From Chara braunii (lineage: Eukaryota; Streptophyta; Charophyceae; Charales; Characeae), in assembly GCA_003427395.1 (NCBI GenBank), contig BFEA01000084.1, positions 3,659,789 to 3,694,430 of the forward strand: a DNA stretch of 34,642 bases, read 5' to 3'. Made by a program: the position numbers and the translations under genes. This document shows, piece by piece, positions 20,694 through 32,362 of this stretch. The notes under the pieces were generated by a model that was given only the letters and a program-made list of their open reading frames with translations, did not search any database and was not told where the DNA came from. Numbering within the stretch: position 1 is the stretch's first letter; each line of letters begins with the position of its first letter.

Positions 20694-20776
20694 ACTCCCC
20701 ATCCGCCAACAACATTTTGAATGCATATGGACATGAGTGGGTCCAGATGCTTTCAAAATGTTGTTGGATGGGGAGT
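20694..20776. repeat. 83 bp hairpin upstream of the zinc-finger gene (H3)
   Basis: Arms ACTCCCCATCC..CAACAACATTTTGAA and its complement pair over about 26 bp with a 2-3 base bulge, around a loop of about 30 bases. The form suits a microRNA precursor, but there is no evidence of expression. It lies 1.6 kb upstream of the zinc-finger start codon. Confidence 0.75.
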
Positions 20777-22385
20777 GTGCAACTACTGCTATTGCTAGTA
20801 GTAGGCCCAGAGAGACGGGACCTCAGCGCAAGGGGAGGGCGGAAAGTAGCGCCGAAATGCAGAGGTGGGCCCGTCTGTCGTATGTATGACCCCACGAGTG
20901 CAGGGGCCGTAGCGCAGCGCAGCACGAAAGAAAGAAAAAGAGCCCGAAAGAAAAGGGGAAAAAATACCAAAGGCGGGCGGAGGTGGGGGCGGTACCCTCG
21001 CCGGGGGGTTGAATCGAGGTTTTCGAGGTAGAGAGAGAGAGAGGGAGAGAGACGGAGAGAGAGGGAGAGAGAGGGAGAGAGGGGTCGCGGCAAGAGCACG
21101 TAGTATAGGGCGGCGGGGGTAGGGACGTGGGCGGGAGGTAGGGTTGAGAGAGCGTCGTCGACGAAAGACTGCCTTGGGCGGGCAAATGCAAAATGCAAAA
21201 GGCACAATTGTATATATTTTTTTTAATACTTACAATTGTAATTGTAAATTGTAATCACGACAATGATAAAGTGCGGGAATAGGGCCACAGTAGGTAGGTG
21301 GAGGGCAGCGAGGGTCGAGTCCATGTGGGGGTCAGTCAGTCTACGAGTACTATCGAGTGCGATCGAGTATATATTTTATTTCCGAACGTTGCAAGGCGAC
21401 GACAGACGAGCGGTCTGCTCACCCGTCTCTCACTCAACTCACATAACGTTTGTTGTTGATTCATTCGTTGGGTGCGTGGGAAGAAGTTGTCTTTAGCGAA
21501 GAGGTTGACAGCAGGCACGCGTTGGTGGCACGCGCCGCGCCGTGTTCGTTGGCTACGTTCCTTTTATTTTGTAGGCTATGTTATGTTTACGGCTTCTTGA
21601 AGAAAGAAAGGGTCCGTCCGTCAACTGTAGTAGTAAGAACGACCGAAGGAGGAGGCGCAAGGGACACAGATCTGTGGCAGCCTTTCCAGCTGTAGTAGAG
21701 TAATGTGGGGGTCGGGTAGTCAGTACAACACTTGCTCCCTGTGTGCGTGTGTGTATGGCCGTGTGTGTGTGTGTGTTTGTGTGTGTTGTGTCGCTCTTCC
21801 ACTGTCCTGTCTTTCGATGGGCGCGGGGAAGGAAAGAAAGTAGTTGACGCCGATGATGGCCCGTCTCTATCTGTCTCCTCCTCCCTTCCATCCTTCTGTC
21901 TAGGTGACCCTGGTATCGATCCTTCGCCGTCTTGCCTGGAATCGTCTTCACATCGCCCTCATCGGCGATTCGTTCTACGTTCCTCCCCTGCATCACCGGA
22001 TTTTGAAGATGCTATAGAGCGCTTCTGTTCTTCTTCTTCGTGGTTTTGAAACCAGCGGTGTTCGGTGTCCGAGGTGGATGACCTCAGGTTCCTCCGATCT
22101 ATTTCCTCATTCGCGTCTCTTCCTCTCTTTACTTTGTCCCTCTCTCGATCTGGAGTGGCGGCGACCCATTTCTGTGCTGCTATCGTATCGCAGCGACATC
22201 TTCGGTGGTTGATGGGTGCTGCTGGGCTTGTGTGAGAGCTGGTGTGCCCTCTGTCTGGTCTGGGGAACTCGAGTGCGCGTTGTCGGGCAGCAACTTTGCC
22301 TTGAGCTGATCGCTCTGTTTCCCAGAGGCTGTCAGAAGGCGAAGACGACCAAGAAAGTGGTAGGTGTAGACGAAGGCCGTCCGGC
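20777..22385 (+). promoter_or_regulatory. Upstream region of the zinc-finger gene
   Basis: No other gene is seen. Features: a GA-rich tract at about 21030-21081; a small inverted ACAATTGTA/TACAATTGT set near 21205-21240; a possible TATA box (TATATATTTTATT, about 21368-21380); a TG repeat near 21740-21790. Several ATGs lie between that TATA and the start codon, so either transcription begins closer or a 5' leader intron is removed (a possible acceptor TTTCCCAG ends near 22332). The transcription start cannot be fixed from sequence alone. Confidence 0.4.
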
Positions 22386-24920
22386 ATGTGTGGGGGTACG
22401 GAGTACTCTAGTTCCGTGGCCGCGGTGTGCAGAGCATCGGACGAAGCTATGGGAGATCATGGGCTGGAAGTTGGTTCGCGGAAGCCGCTCAGTCCGGGGG
22501 CTTCCATAGAGAAGGCGGGATCGCGGGAGAACAGCAGGATATCGCTGTTGGAGCTGGCGGCGAACAACGACCTCGACGGCTTTCGCCACGCTGTCGAGGT
22601 CGAGGGGGCGCAGGTGGACGAGCTGGGCAGCTGGTATGGGCGGCAAAACGGCACGAACCAGATGGTTCTGGAGCAGCGGACCCCGTCGATGATCGCGGCG
22701 TTGTACGGGAGTGTGGATGTGCTGAGTTACATTCTCTCGTTCTTCGATGCGTGTGGCTGCGACATTAATCGCAAGTGCGGGGTGGACGGGAGCACAGCGC
22801 TGCACTGCGCGGCGGCGGGGGGAACTCCGCGCGCAGTGGAGACTGTGGCTCTCTTGCTGCGCTGTGGGGCGGACCGCGACTCGCTGGACAACCACGGACG
22901 GAGGGCGGTGGACGTCGTCTTCACTCCGAAGATGCCTCATATCAAGGCTCATCTTGATCGGCTGTTGAGGCCTGACTCCTCCTCGCCTTCCTCTTCCTCT
23001 TCTTCTTCTTCTTCTTCTTCTGCAGCAATCAGCGTTCCTTCCTCCTCTAGTCTGTCCCGTCAGTCTCTGTCTCCTGCCGGGCTGAATTCGAGTACCAGTA
23101 GCTCGTTCCATGATAACTCGACGGCGGCCGTCGCCGTGGCTTCTCTTCCGTTTTCTTCCGTCTCTTCTCCCCCCACTCCGAACGGCTGCGACGTGACGCG
23201 AGGGAAGCCGTCGTTCTTGCAGCTCTCTTCCAACGGGTCGGCCTCGTCGTCAGATTCTGCCCATCTAATGGGCGGGGGCTCTTTGTCGAATGGGGGGAGC
23301 AGTGACGGCTCTCTTCCGGATGTGAAGAGCAGTATTTACGCCACCGACGAGTTCCGGATGTACAGCTTTAAGGTGAAGTCGTGCTCTCGCGCGTACAGTC
23401 ACGACTGGACGGAGTGCCCCTTCGTGCACCCTGGGGAGAATGCGAGGAGGCGCGATCCGAGGAGGTATCACTACAGCTGCGTTCCTTGCCCTGACTTCCG
23501 GAAGGGTTCCTGCAGGCGCGGCGACAGTTGTGAGTACGCTCACGGCGTGTTCGAGTGCTGGCTGCACCCGGCGCAGTATCGAACTCGCCTTTGCAAAGAG
23601 GGGTTGAAATGCACACGGAGAGTGTGCTTCTTTGCGCACACGTCGGAGGAGCTCCGCCCTCTGTACACCACCTCCGGCTCGGCCACGTTGCCTTCTCCAA
23701 GATGCACTTCGCCGATCGATATGAGGTCACTTTCTCCTCCGTTGCCGCCCCCGTCCCCACAGTCCGTTCTGTTTCCCTACTCTCCGGCAACGTCGCCGTC
23801 GGGGCTGCCGACCCCTCCTCTCTCTCCGAGCACCTCCTCTTCTCTGTCCGTCTGGAGTCCTAACGTGCAGTCGTCCGTTCCCACACTTCATTTGCCCACC
23901 GGATTGCACGCGGCGCGGGTGCGAGGGCTCCAGGCGGCGCAGGCCCAGGCGCAGGCAGCCGCCGCTGCGAAGGTCCGAGCGGACGGGCACCGTTCTTCCG
24001 CCGGACTGGAGCCGGATGCTGATAGACTGGTTGATTTGGCCGCTTTGTCGATCAGCCGCGCATCCCCCGTGCCATCCGTGTCATCGCCGTCTTCGTCGAG
24101 CGCCTTGACTGCCAGGATTGGCCACGCCTTGCATGCGAACTTCCCGAACGTTGCCGGGGGACTCCAGATGAGCAATGCGAGTTTGGACAGTCTCATTTCG
24201 TCGGCGGCGGCGGCGGAGAGCGCGGGCGCACTTGGCGGCTCGAGCGCCGCCGCGGCGCTGCAGTCCGTCCTTCAGTCCCGGCAGCAGCAGCAGCAGCAGC
24301 AGCATGCCCATCAGCATCAGTGGAGGTTGAACGGCTCCGTCAGCCCTCTCTCGTCGCCGATCCGTCGGTCCGTTTCCGCAAGGTATAGTTCGTCGGAACG
24401 CGATCAGTCTCTCATCGCTCTCTCACCCTCTCTTGCCGCTGCGGTGTTGAACAGGAAGCACTCGTTCTCTGGGCATGAGAAGTACTTGGACTCTCAGTGG
24501 AGAGTCTCGGCCAACGGGGGGCCGGCGACGACGACGGCGGAATCGTCGTTCCTGAACCTCGGCGGATGTTCCGCGTCGTCCATGATGACGTCGAGCACCA
24601 CCTCCTCGGGCGTGGATCTTTCCGACTGGGGTTCCCCCACGGGGAAGTTGGACTGGGGAGTCAGCAATGAGCAGTTTGCGCGGTTCCGCAAGTCCACGTC
24701 GTATCTGCCATCGCTCTCCTCGAGAGCTTCTTCGCTTCTCTTCGACGAGCCGATTCCGGACTTGACGTGGGTGCAGAAGCTTGTTCGCGAAACTGCCGGC
24801 GAAGCGACGGCGGACTGCGCGGCTTCGGCGGCGCTGGAATGTCTTCCGCGGGAAAGCTCTATGGAGAGAATAATGGCTGGAAGGTGGGTGGATCCTCTGC
24901 TGCAAGAACGCGTGGCCTAG
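22386..24920 (+). CDS. Ankyrin-repeat tandem CCCH zinc-finger protein (plant RR-TZF family)
   Basis: An intact single-exon gene of 844 residues. Two ankyrin repeats (about 97-131 and 134-178, with [12 protein letters not shown]) precede a Ser-rich linker (Ser run 198-212). Then comes the plant-specific Arg-rich block (C333-X10-C344-X3-H348, then [14 protein letters not shown]), followed by two CCCH fingers: C368-X7-C376-X5-C382-X3-H386 and C403-X5-C409-X4-C414-X3-H418, 16 residues apart. The rest is low-complexity Ser/Pro/Ala/Gln (seven Gln at 633-639). It closes with conserved motifs GKLDWGV (753-759) and [10 protein letters not shown] (791-800), known from Arabidopsis TZF7-TZF11 (OXS2, SZF1/SZF2 group). 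The start MCGG resembles the MC-G start of land-plant members; Met22 is an alternative. Relatives bind AU-rich RNA or DNA, shuttle between nucleus and cytoplasmic granules, and act in salt or oxidative stress. That role is inferred here. Confidence 0.95.
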   Translation: MCGGTEYSSSVAAVCRASDEAMGDHGLEVGSRKPLSPGASIEKAGSRENSRISLLELAANNDLDGFRHAVEVEGAQVDELGSWYGRQNGTNQMVLEQRTPSMIAALYGSVDVLSYILSFFDACGCDINRKCGVDGSTALHCAAAGGTPRAVETVALLLRCGADRDSLDNHGRRAVDVVFTPKMPHIKAHLDRLLRPDSSSPSSSSSSSSSSSAAISVPSSSSLSRQSLSPAGLNSSTSSSFHDNSTAAVAVASLPFSSVSSPPTPNGCDVTRGKPSFLQLSSNGSASSSDSAHLMGGGSLSNGGSSDGSLPDVKSSIYATDEFRMYSFKVKSCSRAYSHDWTECPFVHPGENARRRDPRRYHYSCVPCPDFRKGSCRRGDSCEYAHGVFECWLHPAQYRTRLCKEGLKCTRRVCFFAHTSEELRPLYTTSGSATLPSPRCTSPIDMRSLSPPLPPPSPQSVLFPYSPATSPSGLPTPPLSPSTSSSLSVWSPNVQSSVPTLHLPTGLHAARVRGLQAAQAQAQAAAAAKVRADGHRSSAGLEPDADRLVDLAALSISRASPVPSVSSPSSSSALTARIGHALHANFPNVAGGLQMSNASLDSLISSAAAAESAGALGGSSAAAALQSVLQSRQQQQQQQHAHQHQWRLNGSVSPLSSPIRRSVSARYSSSERDQSLIALSPSLAAAVLNRKHSFSGHEKYLDSQWRVSANGGPATTTAESSFLNLGGCSASSMMTSSTTSSGVDLSDWGSPTGKLDWGVSNEQFARFRKSTSYLPSLSSRASSLLFDEPIPDLTWVQKLVRETAGEATADCAASAALECLPRESSMERIMAGRWVDPLLQERVA

Positions 24921-27045
24921 CTAGATGGGTAGGGCAGGGAGGACCCTTTTCTTTCCTTCGCCGTCGGAAATTGGCGGCGGTGTTGAAATGTGTACTGTTG
25001 CTGTAGTGCAGTGATGTGATAGTGTTCAGGTGAATTCATTCTTTGTGTCTGGAAGAGAAATCTCAGCCAGCCAGCCAGCCAGCCAGCAAGCAGATGACTT
25101 CTGAAGCGAATGGCGGGAGAGGTCTGCCTGTGAGAAAGACGTTTTGGAGGTCGAGAGGAGTGGAGAGGTGTGATGAGCAAAAAGAACCGAGTGTTTGGCT
25201 CCGCTATTCAGTCTCTTGTGAAAAGTGCGCGTGGCATGGAGTAAGGGAGAGAAGAGAGGTCCTGTGGGAGGATGTTAAAGGTAAGGAGGAGAAATGTGAT
25301 TGAGATTTGTTGACTCGGCTTGACACGTTTCCTCCCCCTCCGCATGTAAACGTGGGGAGGGAGTTGTGATAAGTCTCGTCGGTCCGTATCGTTCGTTCGT
25401 TCGTTTGGATATGCCTGCGTAGAAGATTAGGTGAGATGGCTCCTAAGATAAGATTGACAGGTGATTTCGTTCCGTTGCGTTCTGTTTCTGTCATCGGTTT
25501 ATTGTTGTGGATGTTTCTTTGCCGCTCATTCAGTAATGGGTGGGCGGAACATAAAGATGTAGTTTAATCTTGATGTTTGAGCAGTCTTATCATCATCGTG
25601 ATTGATTGATTGATTGAGATCCCGCTGGTGAATTATGTGGCGGGAGGAGATTATTATTATGATGATGATGATTGATGAGAAGCGTATCGCGATTGACTTG
25701 TTATCAGAATCTTGACGTTTAGCAAAAGAGAGGGAGGGAGGTATTATTAGTGACGACAACGATAATGATGGATGGTGCGACCCGTCTTGTGAAAAGCCAT
25801 TCCTGTGGGCCGTTCATTGAGCCTTGAGCAGCGTTAGTGATAGTGATGCTGATTTTGATGATGATGATGATGATGGAGATAAAGACAGTTTTTGACATGT
25901 TGGGATTGTTGAATGCCTCGATTCATTTTGATATTAGCAACCTTTTCCTTTTCCGTTTTCAAAATTCCCTGTTGAGATTGGAGTATATTTTTCCGAGATC
26001 GTCTTCGATGATCTATGTGACATTTCGTTCACCGAGGTTCGGACTTGATATGACCACATCCGTTTCCTCGGTTTTCGTTCGTTCGTTCGTTGGATACGTT
26101 GAAATTATTCTTCCATTTTGACGATATGCCTTGATGATGATTAACACCAGCCAGTCTTCTTCACGCAATCGGGGCCTTCTGATCGAGGTTTGGCTTCAAC
26201 TTCCGCCTCGGCGATCCGGTTGATGATATGACGGGAGGCGTTCGAAATCGATCTATCATACGAGTTATGTTGTGTCGTCGTCCTTCTCCCGCTATTAAGA
26301 ATGGTTTTAAATGTTGACGAGAGTATAATCTTTTTCTTTGCTGAGTTGCAGACCGTCCTTCGCCGCCATCCTATCGTCATTTGCCGGCATGGTTGGTCAT
26401 TGTAGCAGCTTTGTTGGACTACAGAGATCGGATAGAATATTTGGCGTTTGCCCCCAACCTTTGAAGGGGTCGGCGGTAAGTGCGTGCTCGCGTACGGATC
26501 CGATTCGTTCGTCGCTTCTTGGCGTTCTTAACGGCCACGGCCGGGGGAGGTTGTGTTTTGCGCGGCGCACCTCATATAAGGCGAAAGAATGTTAATTGAG
26601 TCGGAAGGGGTTTCAAAGATCGAGTATATGCTTGAAGCTGTCGTTTCCTAGAGATGATGGTGAATGTTATCTTGGGTGGGTCGGTGGGTGGGTGGGTGGG
26701 TGGATAACACTACCCGGGGCACTGGGGAGAGGGGTGCTTGATAGATATTTTGTTCATCCTCGGACGTCAGAGGGAAGAGGAGGCTATAAAATAGAAAGTA
26801 CTTGATTTTTGAAGCGTCCTGCTGTTTCGGAAGGCTTTGGAATGGCGCGATTGATACCCGTTCTGGAAGCTGCTTTCATTTTCGTTTCGCGTTTGACAGG
26901 CAGGGTTATTTTTTGGGAGTGGGGTGAGAAGCAGGCGATACAAGGAGAGGAAGGGGCGGAGGGTGTGTGGTGTGTGTGTACGTGGGTGGTGGAGACGCCG
27001 TCGGTCGACGTGCGGCTTATTCATTCTTTAACTCAATTCTTTTTG
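24921..27045. other. Downstream of the zinc-finger gene; short tandem repeats, no gene
   Basis: No recognisable gene. The 3' untranslated region must begin here, but no clear polyadenylation signal was found. Short tetra- and trinucleotide runs are frequent: CAGC near 25066-25088, CGTT near 25388-25405 and 26076-26092, GATT near 25599-25617, GAT near 25856-25874 and GGGT near 26677-26701. Confidence 0.6.
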
Positions 27046-27080
27046 GGCAGCAGATCAGTGGGTAGAGCGCTTGTTCTTGG
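27046..27080 (+). ncRNA. tRNA 5'-half-like fragment
   Basis: AGATCAGTGGGTAGAGCGCT resembles a tRNA D-arm/A box (canonical form AGCTCAGTNGGTAGAGCGC). No anticodon arm, T arm or acceptor pairing follows, so this is a fragment or a chance match. Confidence 0.3.
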
Positions 27081-30000
27081 TGTGAATGAAGATTTATAAC
27101 GACGTGACAATGTTGTCCGATGTCCTAGGAAGGATCGGGCAACACCTACTCATTTGTGTGTGTGCGTGTGTGTGACGATCGTGTGCGATCGCGCGGCTTT
27201 TCTTGGGATTGTCGGATACGGTTCGGCGGCGACGTAGGCGAAGTCGGTCGGCGGCAGTAACGAGGCCGGGAGGGGACCACCTCCCTCTCTGTGGTTTGGG
27301 GCTGTCTTTTTCGTACGGCGCGCAGTTGTATAGCATGTTTTCACATGGCAGGACTCCGAAGCAACGAAGTTGGGTCGGTCCTCGATGTCTGGGTATATGC
27401 CGCGTGTTCTCGTCGGCCGGCGCTCTTTCGCTGTGTGCGAGATTGGTGACAGCCTTGCGGTGGCGGCGGAGTCGAGATGAGCACTGCAGATTGTTTTGCT
27501 CTATGGTGGCAAGAGAGCCTTTCAGTTGTCTGAAGGGCGTTAGTAGTTGTGACGACTATGGAAAAGACCGCAGCCTCGAGCGTATGATGCTTCTTGTGGT
27601 GTAGTTTATGTTCTTACGAGTAGAAGTTCGTGTATGTATGTGGTCGGGAGGCCAGGTAGATCCATCGTACCCGCCGGACTTGTTGCTCGCACCTTTGTGA
27701 TTTCTCAGGTGATAATCAGTGTGTTTTTGTATGTGTGCTTGTTGCAAGATTATGGTGGTAAGCGAACTAGTGTATGTAGCGCGAGCGTGAATGCTTGGCA
27801 GCGTGTGCGCCGCCGTTGATGCGCGACATCGGAGAGCTTTTTGGGTGGCTCATTTTTTTGACGCGGAAGGCGGGCGCGGTCTGTCTCTCTGTTGGGAAGG
27901 AATTGGCTTACGCCGTGTCCGCCGAAGTGTAGGGGAGGCGGCGTGCATTCTCGCGCCGTCGATGGGTGGGTTGGTCAAGTGCGAGAGGTTTTCATTATGC
28001 AGGCAAGCAGGCTTTTAGAGTGAAGGCGTGTGTTTTGGAGTTGGCTTATGACGAACAGTAAGCACATTTGTCCATTATATAGTGCATGATTCCAAATTGG
28101 GGGAATTAGGGTGTGTGTGCCGATGCCTGAGGGTATAACGACGATGGGAGGAGTGAGAGAGAGTGCGGAGGGTGGGTGGTTGGTTATCTATCTCTGACCG
28201 CCCTCTCTTCGAGGTGCTAGGTCTCGCGGTATTCGACCAGCCGTCCTTCCCCCCCGATGTAATCAAGAGAGACCGAACCGGAGGTGGACAGCCCCTGTCC
28301 CGCAGACCCACAGCATCGGAGCGTCGAAGATCGCCTCTTGGATCGCGGTCCGCGGAAGCCTTGAAGCCTTGGTTGGGAGAATGTCTGAAGAGAGTCGGAA
28401 ATGGAGAGGCATACGGGGTGGAGTCGAGGGGTGGGTGAGCGCGATCGGGATCCCTTGTCTTCTGAGCCGCCATCAACGGTAGCGACAGGCGGTATGCGTC
28501 GTGGTCGATTTACGACGGCAGGGTAAGCTGACGCTGTGCGGCAGGGTGAGCGGACGGTGTGCGGCGCTGCGCGAGCTAGGAAGACGGAGAGGAAGGCGGA
28601 GAGGAGGGGAAGTGGGAGCAGGGGGGGGTGAGGTGTGTTTGGGCGGGAAGCCCTCTCTTGAGAGGGAGGGGAGTCTCCATCTGCATGACGCTAGATGGTG
28701 GGTGAACTATGAGGGAGACGCGCGTCGTGCCTGCGTAAGTTAAGAGCGCGCATATCGGTGAAGAAATGGGGCGGATGGTGGTAGATTTCGTTTCTGTGGG
28801 GGCAACGTTCTGTGGAGATAAACGGGGCGGCAGACCTCGAGAAAAGCGGGGGCGGGAGGGGGCGGAAAAGGGGAAGGGGAAGGGGAAGGGGAGTGTGCGG
28901 GGCCCGACGAAAGCGGCGCCGACCTTTGTGTGTACAACATTCAACAACTGCCATTATTTCTTGATTGTAATTTTTCCCTATCTAAATGTATATACAGCTT
29001 TCGATGAATTTGTCGAATTCTTGTCCTCACCAGTGTGAGGTGGTGGTGGAGCAAATATGTCGTTTGTGTTGAGGGAGGGAGGGAGAGTGACGGCGTGTGT
29101 GGATTAACGACCGTGCAGGCGTAGGTAGCTTATTGAATCGAATGTGTCCCAGATTCAGCGGGAAGCAATTAGTGGGGGTTTTGGGGGGTGACCGATAATG
29201 ATGATGTTTAGTTTCTTTGCTCGTTCATCGTACGGGCTTTTTCAGATACGGCATTGGGGAATTCAAGAGTTTTTAGTGAAAGAGATAGACACAGGGAGAG
29301 ACAGAGACAGAGAGAGAGACGGAGATGGTGGTGATGAAAATCTTTCTTTGATGTTTGGTAAATATGTAAGTCATTGATTGACCAAAATTGTGATCTTGTT
29401 TTCAGTGTAATGAATCTCCCCCCCGACGTCTCTTTCGTCTCTTCTTCTCGGCTGTTTCCTCGACCTAGTTCTTGTTTTGAGTGTGTGTCAATTTTTTTTT
29501 TTTTTTTTTTTTCGCGTGTCAATTTTCATTTCTCGTTGTATTCCTTTCCTGTAAGTGCTTTACCCCCCCCACACCCCGGGAAAATTGGTCCTCCTTTGCG
29601 AAAATTGGTCCTCCGTCTCCTGGCCCATTTGCGTGCTTGTAAGATCGGCACGAAGGTCACAACAGCTTCTTTCAAATTTTGAGCGAAAATTTCTCGCTGA
29701 ATATCTCGCTGAATTTGTCGCTGAATCTTGATTTTGTTTTTGAGGGTTTCCCTTCTTTCCCTCTCTTCTTTGTCTCTTTCTCTCGTTAGTTTCCTGAATG
29801 CATCTTGGTGCGATTTCTCATTTGTGGCCGTAGCAGCTGTCCTGTTGTGGTCGTCGCTTGTCAAAGTTGGATGTTTTTCACAATTTTTTCACACTGTGTT
29901 ACTGCCATGCATGTATATGCTGTTGCGCGCTAATTAGGCCGTCTTGTGTCGTGTAAGATTTGTCTTTTCCCGCTCTTCGACATGGCTGTCAAGATGGCTG

Positions 30001-30440
30001 TTTGTTGTTGCTTGCGAGTGCGTACTCGGAATGGATGCGTTGTTGTATGCGTTGTTGTGCAAGGATCTTTCTTAAGGTTTTTGTCCATGGTAGAAGTGGG
30101 AGGGGTGGTAGAGGTGGGGGAACAACTGGAGTCGGGTTCTTTTCTGCTTATTTTATTAATTTCTCAAAGTTTGATTGCTTTGTTTATTTCTCAAAATGGC
30201 AAGGGTTGATTGAAGTTTGCAATCCGACGCGTGGCTGTCTTGAACAACGAGTTTTGTCTATGATTGAGCGAAAGTGCGGTCGTTCTGAATTTTGATGACC
30301 GTTGAACAGGACGAAGGTGTATGGATTACTTTTTTTTTGTTTTTTGAAAGGACGACGGCCTAGAGATATAGTATCATTGAGCTGACCGGCCCCAGGCAAT
30401 TCTTTAGTAATTGGTTTTAATCGTCATGAAGTTTCATCAT
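27081..30440. other. Non-coding G/T-biased stretch, no gene recognised
   Basis: No ORF shows known domains. Visible: GGGGAA repeats near 28865-28890; a GA-rich run near 29276-29326; a T run near 29492-29511; two GAAAATTGGTCCTCC words near 29579-29614; and three TCGCTGAAT units near 29693-29726. It could hold introns or untranslated exons of an unrecognised gene, but nothing shows this. Confidence 0.5.
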
Positions 30441-30500
30441 CTGGATTCGAACACAGGTCTGTATTTCAACAGTTCATGTTTTTTTTTTTTTTTTTTTTTT
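30441..30500 (-). ncRNA. tRNA 3'-half-like fragment beside a T run
   Basis: On the minus strand, ACTGTTGAAATACAGACCTG then TGTTCGAATCC is close to the fragment at 18333-18374. On the plus strand it runs directly into 22 T (30479-30500). The T-loop-like GTTCGAATCC is clear but the stems pair poorly. A tRNA-derived SINE end is one possibility. Confidence 0.35.
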
Positions 30501-30580
30501 ATCTTACTTGATGGGTGTTCCCACTGAACTAGGCTTTGCTCTTGCTTTTGTGTTTTTCTTTTCGAGTTCTTTGTAATATC

Positions 30581-30857
30581 GGATTCCACGGTGGCGTGCG
30601 TGTACGTGCATGTGGATGTGAAAAAAACGTCGGATTCCATACTTGTGGGTGTGAAAACGTCGCGCAATCTCTCTTTTCTTTCTTACCGGCGTATGCATCT
30701 GGATTTTGCCGTTGCTGCCAGCTATGATGATGTGCTGCAACGTGTGAGCAAGCGTGTGCCAAATCTGACGAACACAAATTTCATTCCGTATGTGGTGATG
30801 CCTTTGTCCTCTGCGACTATTGTACGAGGCATTGTACAAGGCATTGTACAAGGCGTG
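30581..30857 (+). repeat. Short local duplications
   Basis: A CGGATTCCA...GTGTGAAAA..CGTCG unit of about 50 bp occurs twice (about 30579-30625 and 30629-30662). A 12 bp unit GGCATTGTACAA is repeated in tandem near 30822-30857 (three copies, the first slightly changed); it contains the palindrome TTGTACAA across unit junctions. Confidence 0.7.
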
Positions 30858-31190
30858 TGCAAATGGACTGTAGGTGTGTTACTCATTTTTCTTTTCCTTA
30901 ACGAATTCAATGACGAGGGAATTCAGCGTGTTATATATATATATAGAGCGCGAAGAAGTAGGGATTTTTGTGGACTTGTTTCTTTTCAGGCCGTCGAATT
31001 CGTCGTAGGCGTTGGATGATCGACGAAGTTGAAATCGACGACGGGGGAAGGCGATGACGTGCGGGAGTAGTTAGTTTCACCGTAAGTCATCGTGCCAAGG
31101 TGCTAAATAGCAGCAGTGCGCGATAGCTGGGAACGTCATCTCACTCTCGCTTTCTTGCTCTCTCTCTCTGTCTCTCTTGTTTTTTCTTCT

Positions 31191-31270
31191 TTCCCTTTCT
31201 GATTCATGCGCGTCATCATCCTTGCGCGCAGCGGATATGATGCTAATTTTCCCTGTGTCGTTGTTTCGAA
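31191..31270 (-). ncRNA. U6 snRNA-like pseudogene, 5' truncated
   Basis: The minus strand reads CGACACAGGGAAAATTAGCAT, then TGCGCGCAAGGATGATGACG, CGCATGAATCAGAAAGGGAAA. This follows U6 from near its ACAGAGA box (here ACAGGGA) to the 3' end, which continues into GGGAAA and an A/G-rich tail. The first 30 or so bases and the TGG end are altered or lost. Confidence 0.7.
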
Positions 31271-31518
31271 CGACCTGTCGTTCTCTTTTGTCGGAGGACG
31301 ATGTAGCTGGTGGAATGATGTTGGGGGCAAAAAGGATGAACGTTTCTTACGGATTTCGGTCAGGTTTTGCTAGGAAATATCTGGTCTCTGTGTGTTTTCT
31401 GTGGAGAAACTTCGTCTGTGCGAGAGGCGAGTTGGCCGAGACTGTGCTGGAGCGATCGAGGACGAATGTGCTTGTAGAGAGATCATGAACGTTGTCTTTT
31501 CTTCTCGGCTTAAAAAAA

Positions 31519-31652
31519 ATACAGCGTTTTTTTCTTTCTTCTTCTTCTTCTTTATGCGTGTCATCCTTGAAAGCGCAGGGGCCATGCTAATCTTCCTTCT
31601 CTGTATCGTTCCAATTCTAATCGATGTCCCGAAGGACTATACTGCGTTTTTT
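31519..31652 (-). mobile_element. U6 snRNA retroposon with target duplication
   Basis: The most complete U6-like core (31551-31638): GTCCTTCGGGACATCGATTA, then AATTGGAACGATACAGAGAA, GATTAGCATGGCCCCTGCGC and AAGGATGACACGCATAAA. A 2-base insertion before GATTAGC and a 4-base TTTC insertion after TGCGC would disturb the spliceosomal core. The 3' end is replaced by a GAA-rich tail. Flanking direct repeats AAAAAACGC(A/T)GTAT lie at 31639-31652 and 31519-31532 (14 bp, one mismatch). No upstream TATA box or USE promoter element is seen, so it is a retroposed pseudogene. Confidence 0.85.
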
Positions 31653-31659
31653 GCCCCGA

Positions 31660-31715
31660 CCGTGTTCATTGTTCCTTCATTGTTCGTTCATTGTTCATTC
31701 GTTGTTCATTGCGTG
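31660..31715 (+). repeat. TTCATTGTTC short tandem repeat
   Basis: Four to five irregular copies of TTCATTGTTC spaced 10-13 bp. There is no coding. The following bases up to 32166 are G-rich then T-rich and hold no recognisable gene. Confidence 0.7.
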
Positions 31716-32166
31716 TCTTCCTAATGAAGGAACACGTACGTGCGTAGTGGACGGGGGGGGGGCGGAGGGGGTAGGTGGAGGTGAAGGGGTTTAAAATTTG
31801 TAATGATCACCTGTTTTGCCCCGTCGCATCTCGTAATCTGTCAGGGTCCTATGTGTGCGAGTATTCAGACGTACTTTGATGGAACGTTCGCAGTCTATTC
31901 AGACAGAAAATACTATCCCTTTGTGCGCGATCCTTGTAATAGTCGAGTGATTGGTTCACTTTTTCCTTGCTATTGACAATCTCACCTCTTCTCGGCAGAT
32001 CTGTTTTTCTTTTTTCTCGGGGTGGGGGAGGGGGTGGAGAGGGGCGATGGGGGGTCGTGGCCGTGTATTGAGATTATGTAGCTGTTGTGGAGCTTTGTTA
32101 TGCCTTTTCTTTTATGTTTTCGGTTCTGTAGGCTGTTGTGTTGTGCTAATCTTTCTCTCTTTATAA

Positions 32167-32222
32167 TCGTCATCATTGAATGAGCAGGAGGGACGTGCTA
32201 ATCTTTTGTTCTCGATTCTGTG
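32167..32222 (-). ncRNA. Degenerate U6 snRNA-like fragment
   Basis: The minus strand has AAAAGATTAGCACGTCCCTC then CTGCTC and AATGATGACG, following the U6 order GATTAGCATGGCCCCTGCGC..GGATGACACG with many changes. The 5' part is barely recognisable. Placement among clearer copies supports the call. Confidence 0.45.
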
Positions 32223-32362
32223 AGCCGTGCATTGTATCTCGATCCTTTGGATGAACACAGGGAAGGGAGTGAGGGAGGGAGGGAGACTTGCTCATCTTTC
32301 CTTCTCTTCAACGTCCCTTTTTTTTTTTTTTTTTTGTGAAGTTATTGCTTTTCTGTTACTGT

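Noticed and set aside
22332-23111. A 259-codon minus-strand ORF overlapping the zinc-finger gene
   Set aside because: Arg-rich shadow of a GC-rich coding sequence with no family similarity; the plus-strand frame has clear domains.
26108-26146. Another U6-like match (CATTTTGACGATATGCC)
   Set aside because: Too short and too diverged; U6 order is not maintained beyond a few bases.
28075-28476. 133-codon minus-strand ORF as a gene
   Set aside because: No recognisable domain, low-complexity composition, and an equally open plus-strand frame in the same DNA.
30355-30478. Circularly permuted tRNA gene (3' half before a GGTCAGCTCAATG A-box-like word on the minus strand)
   Set aside because: Acceptor stems do not pair, the T-stem is weak and the anticodon loop size is wrong.
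31551-31638. Functional U6 gene
   Set aside because: Insertions in the core, a lost 3' end, no TATA or USE upstream, and flanking target duplications show it is a retrocopy.
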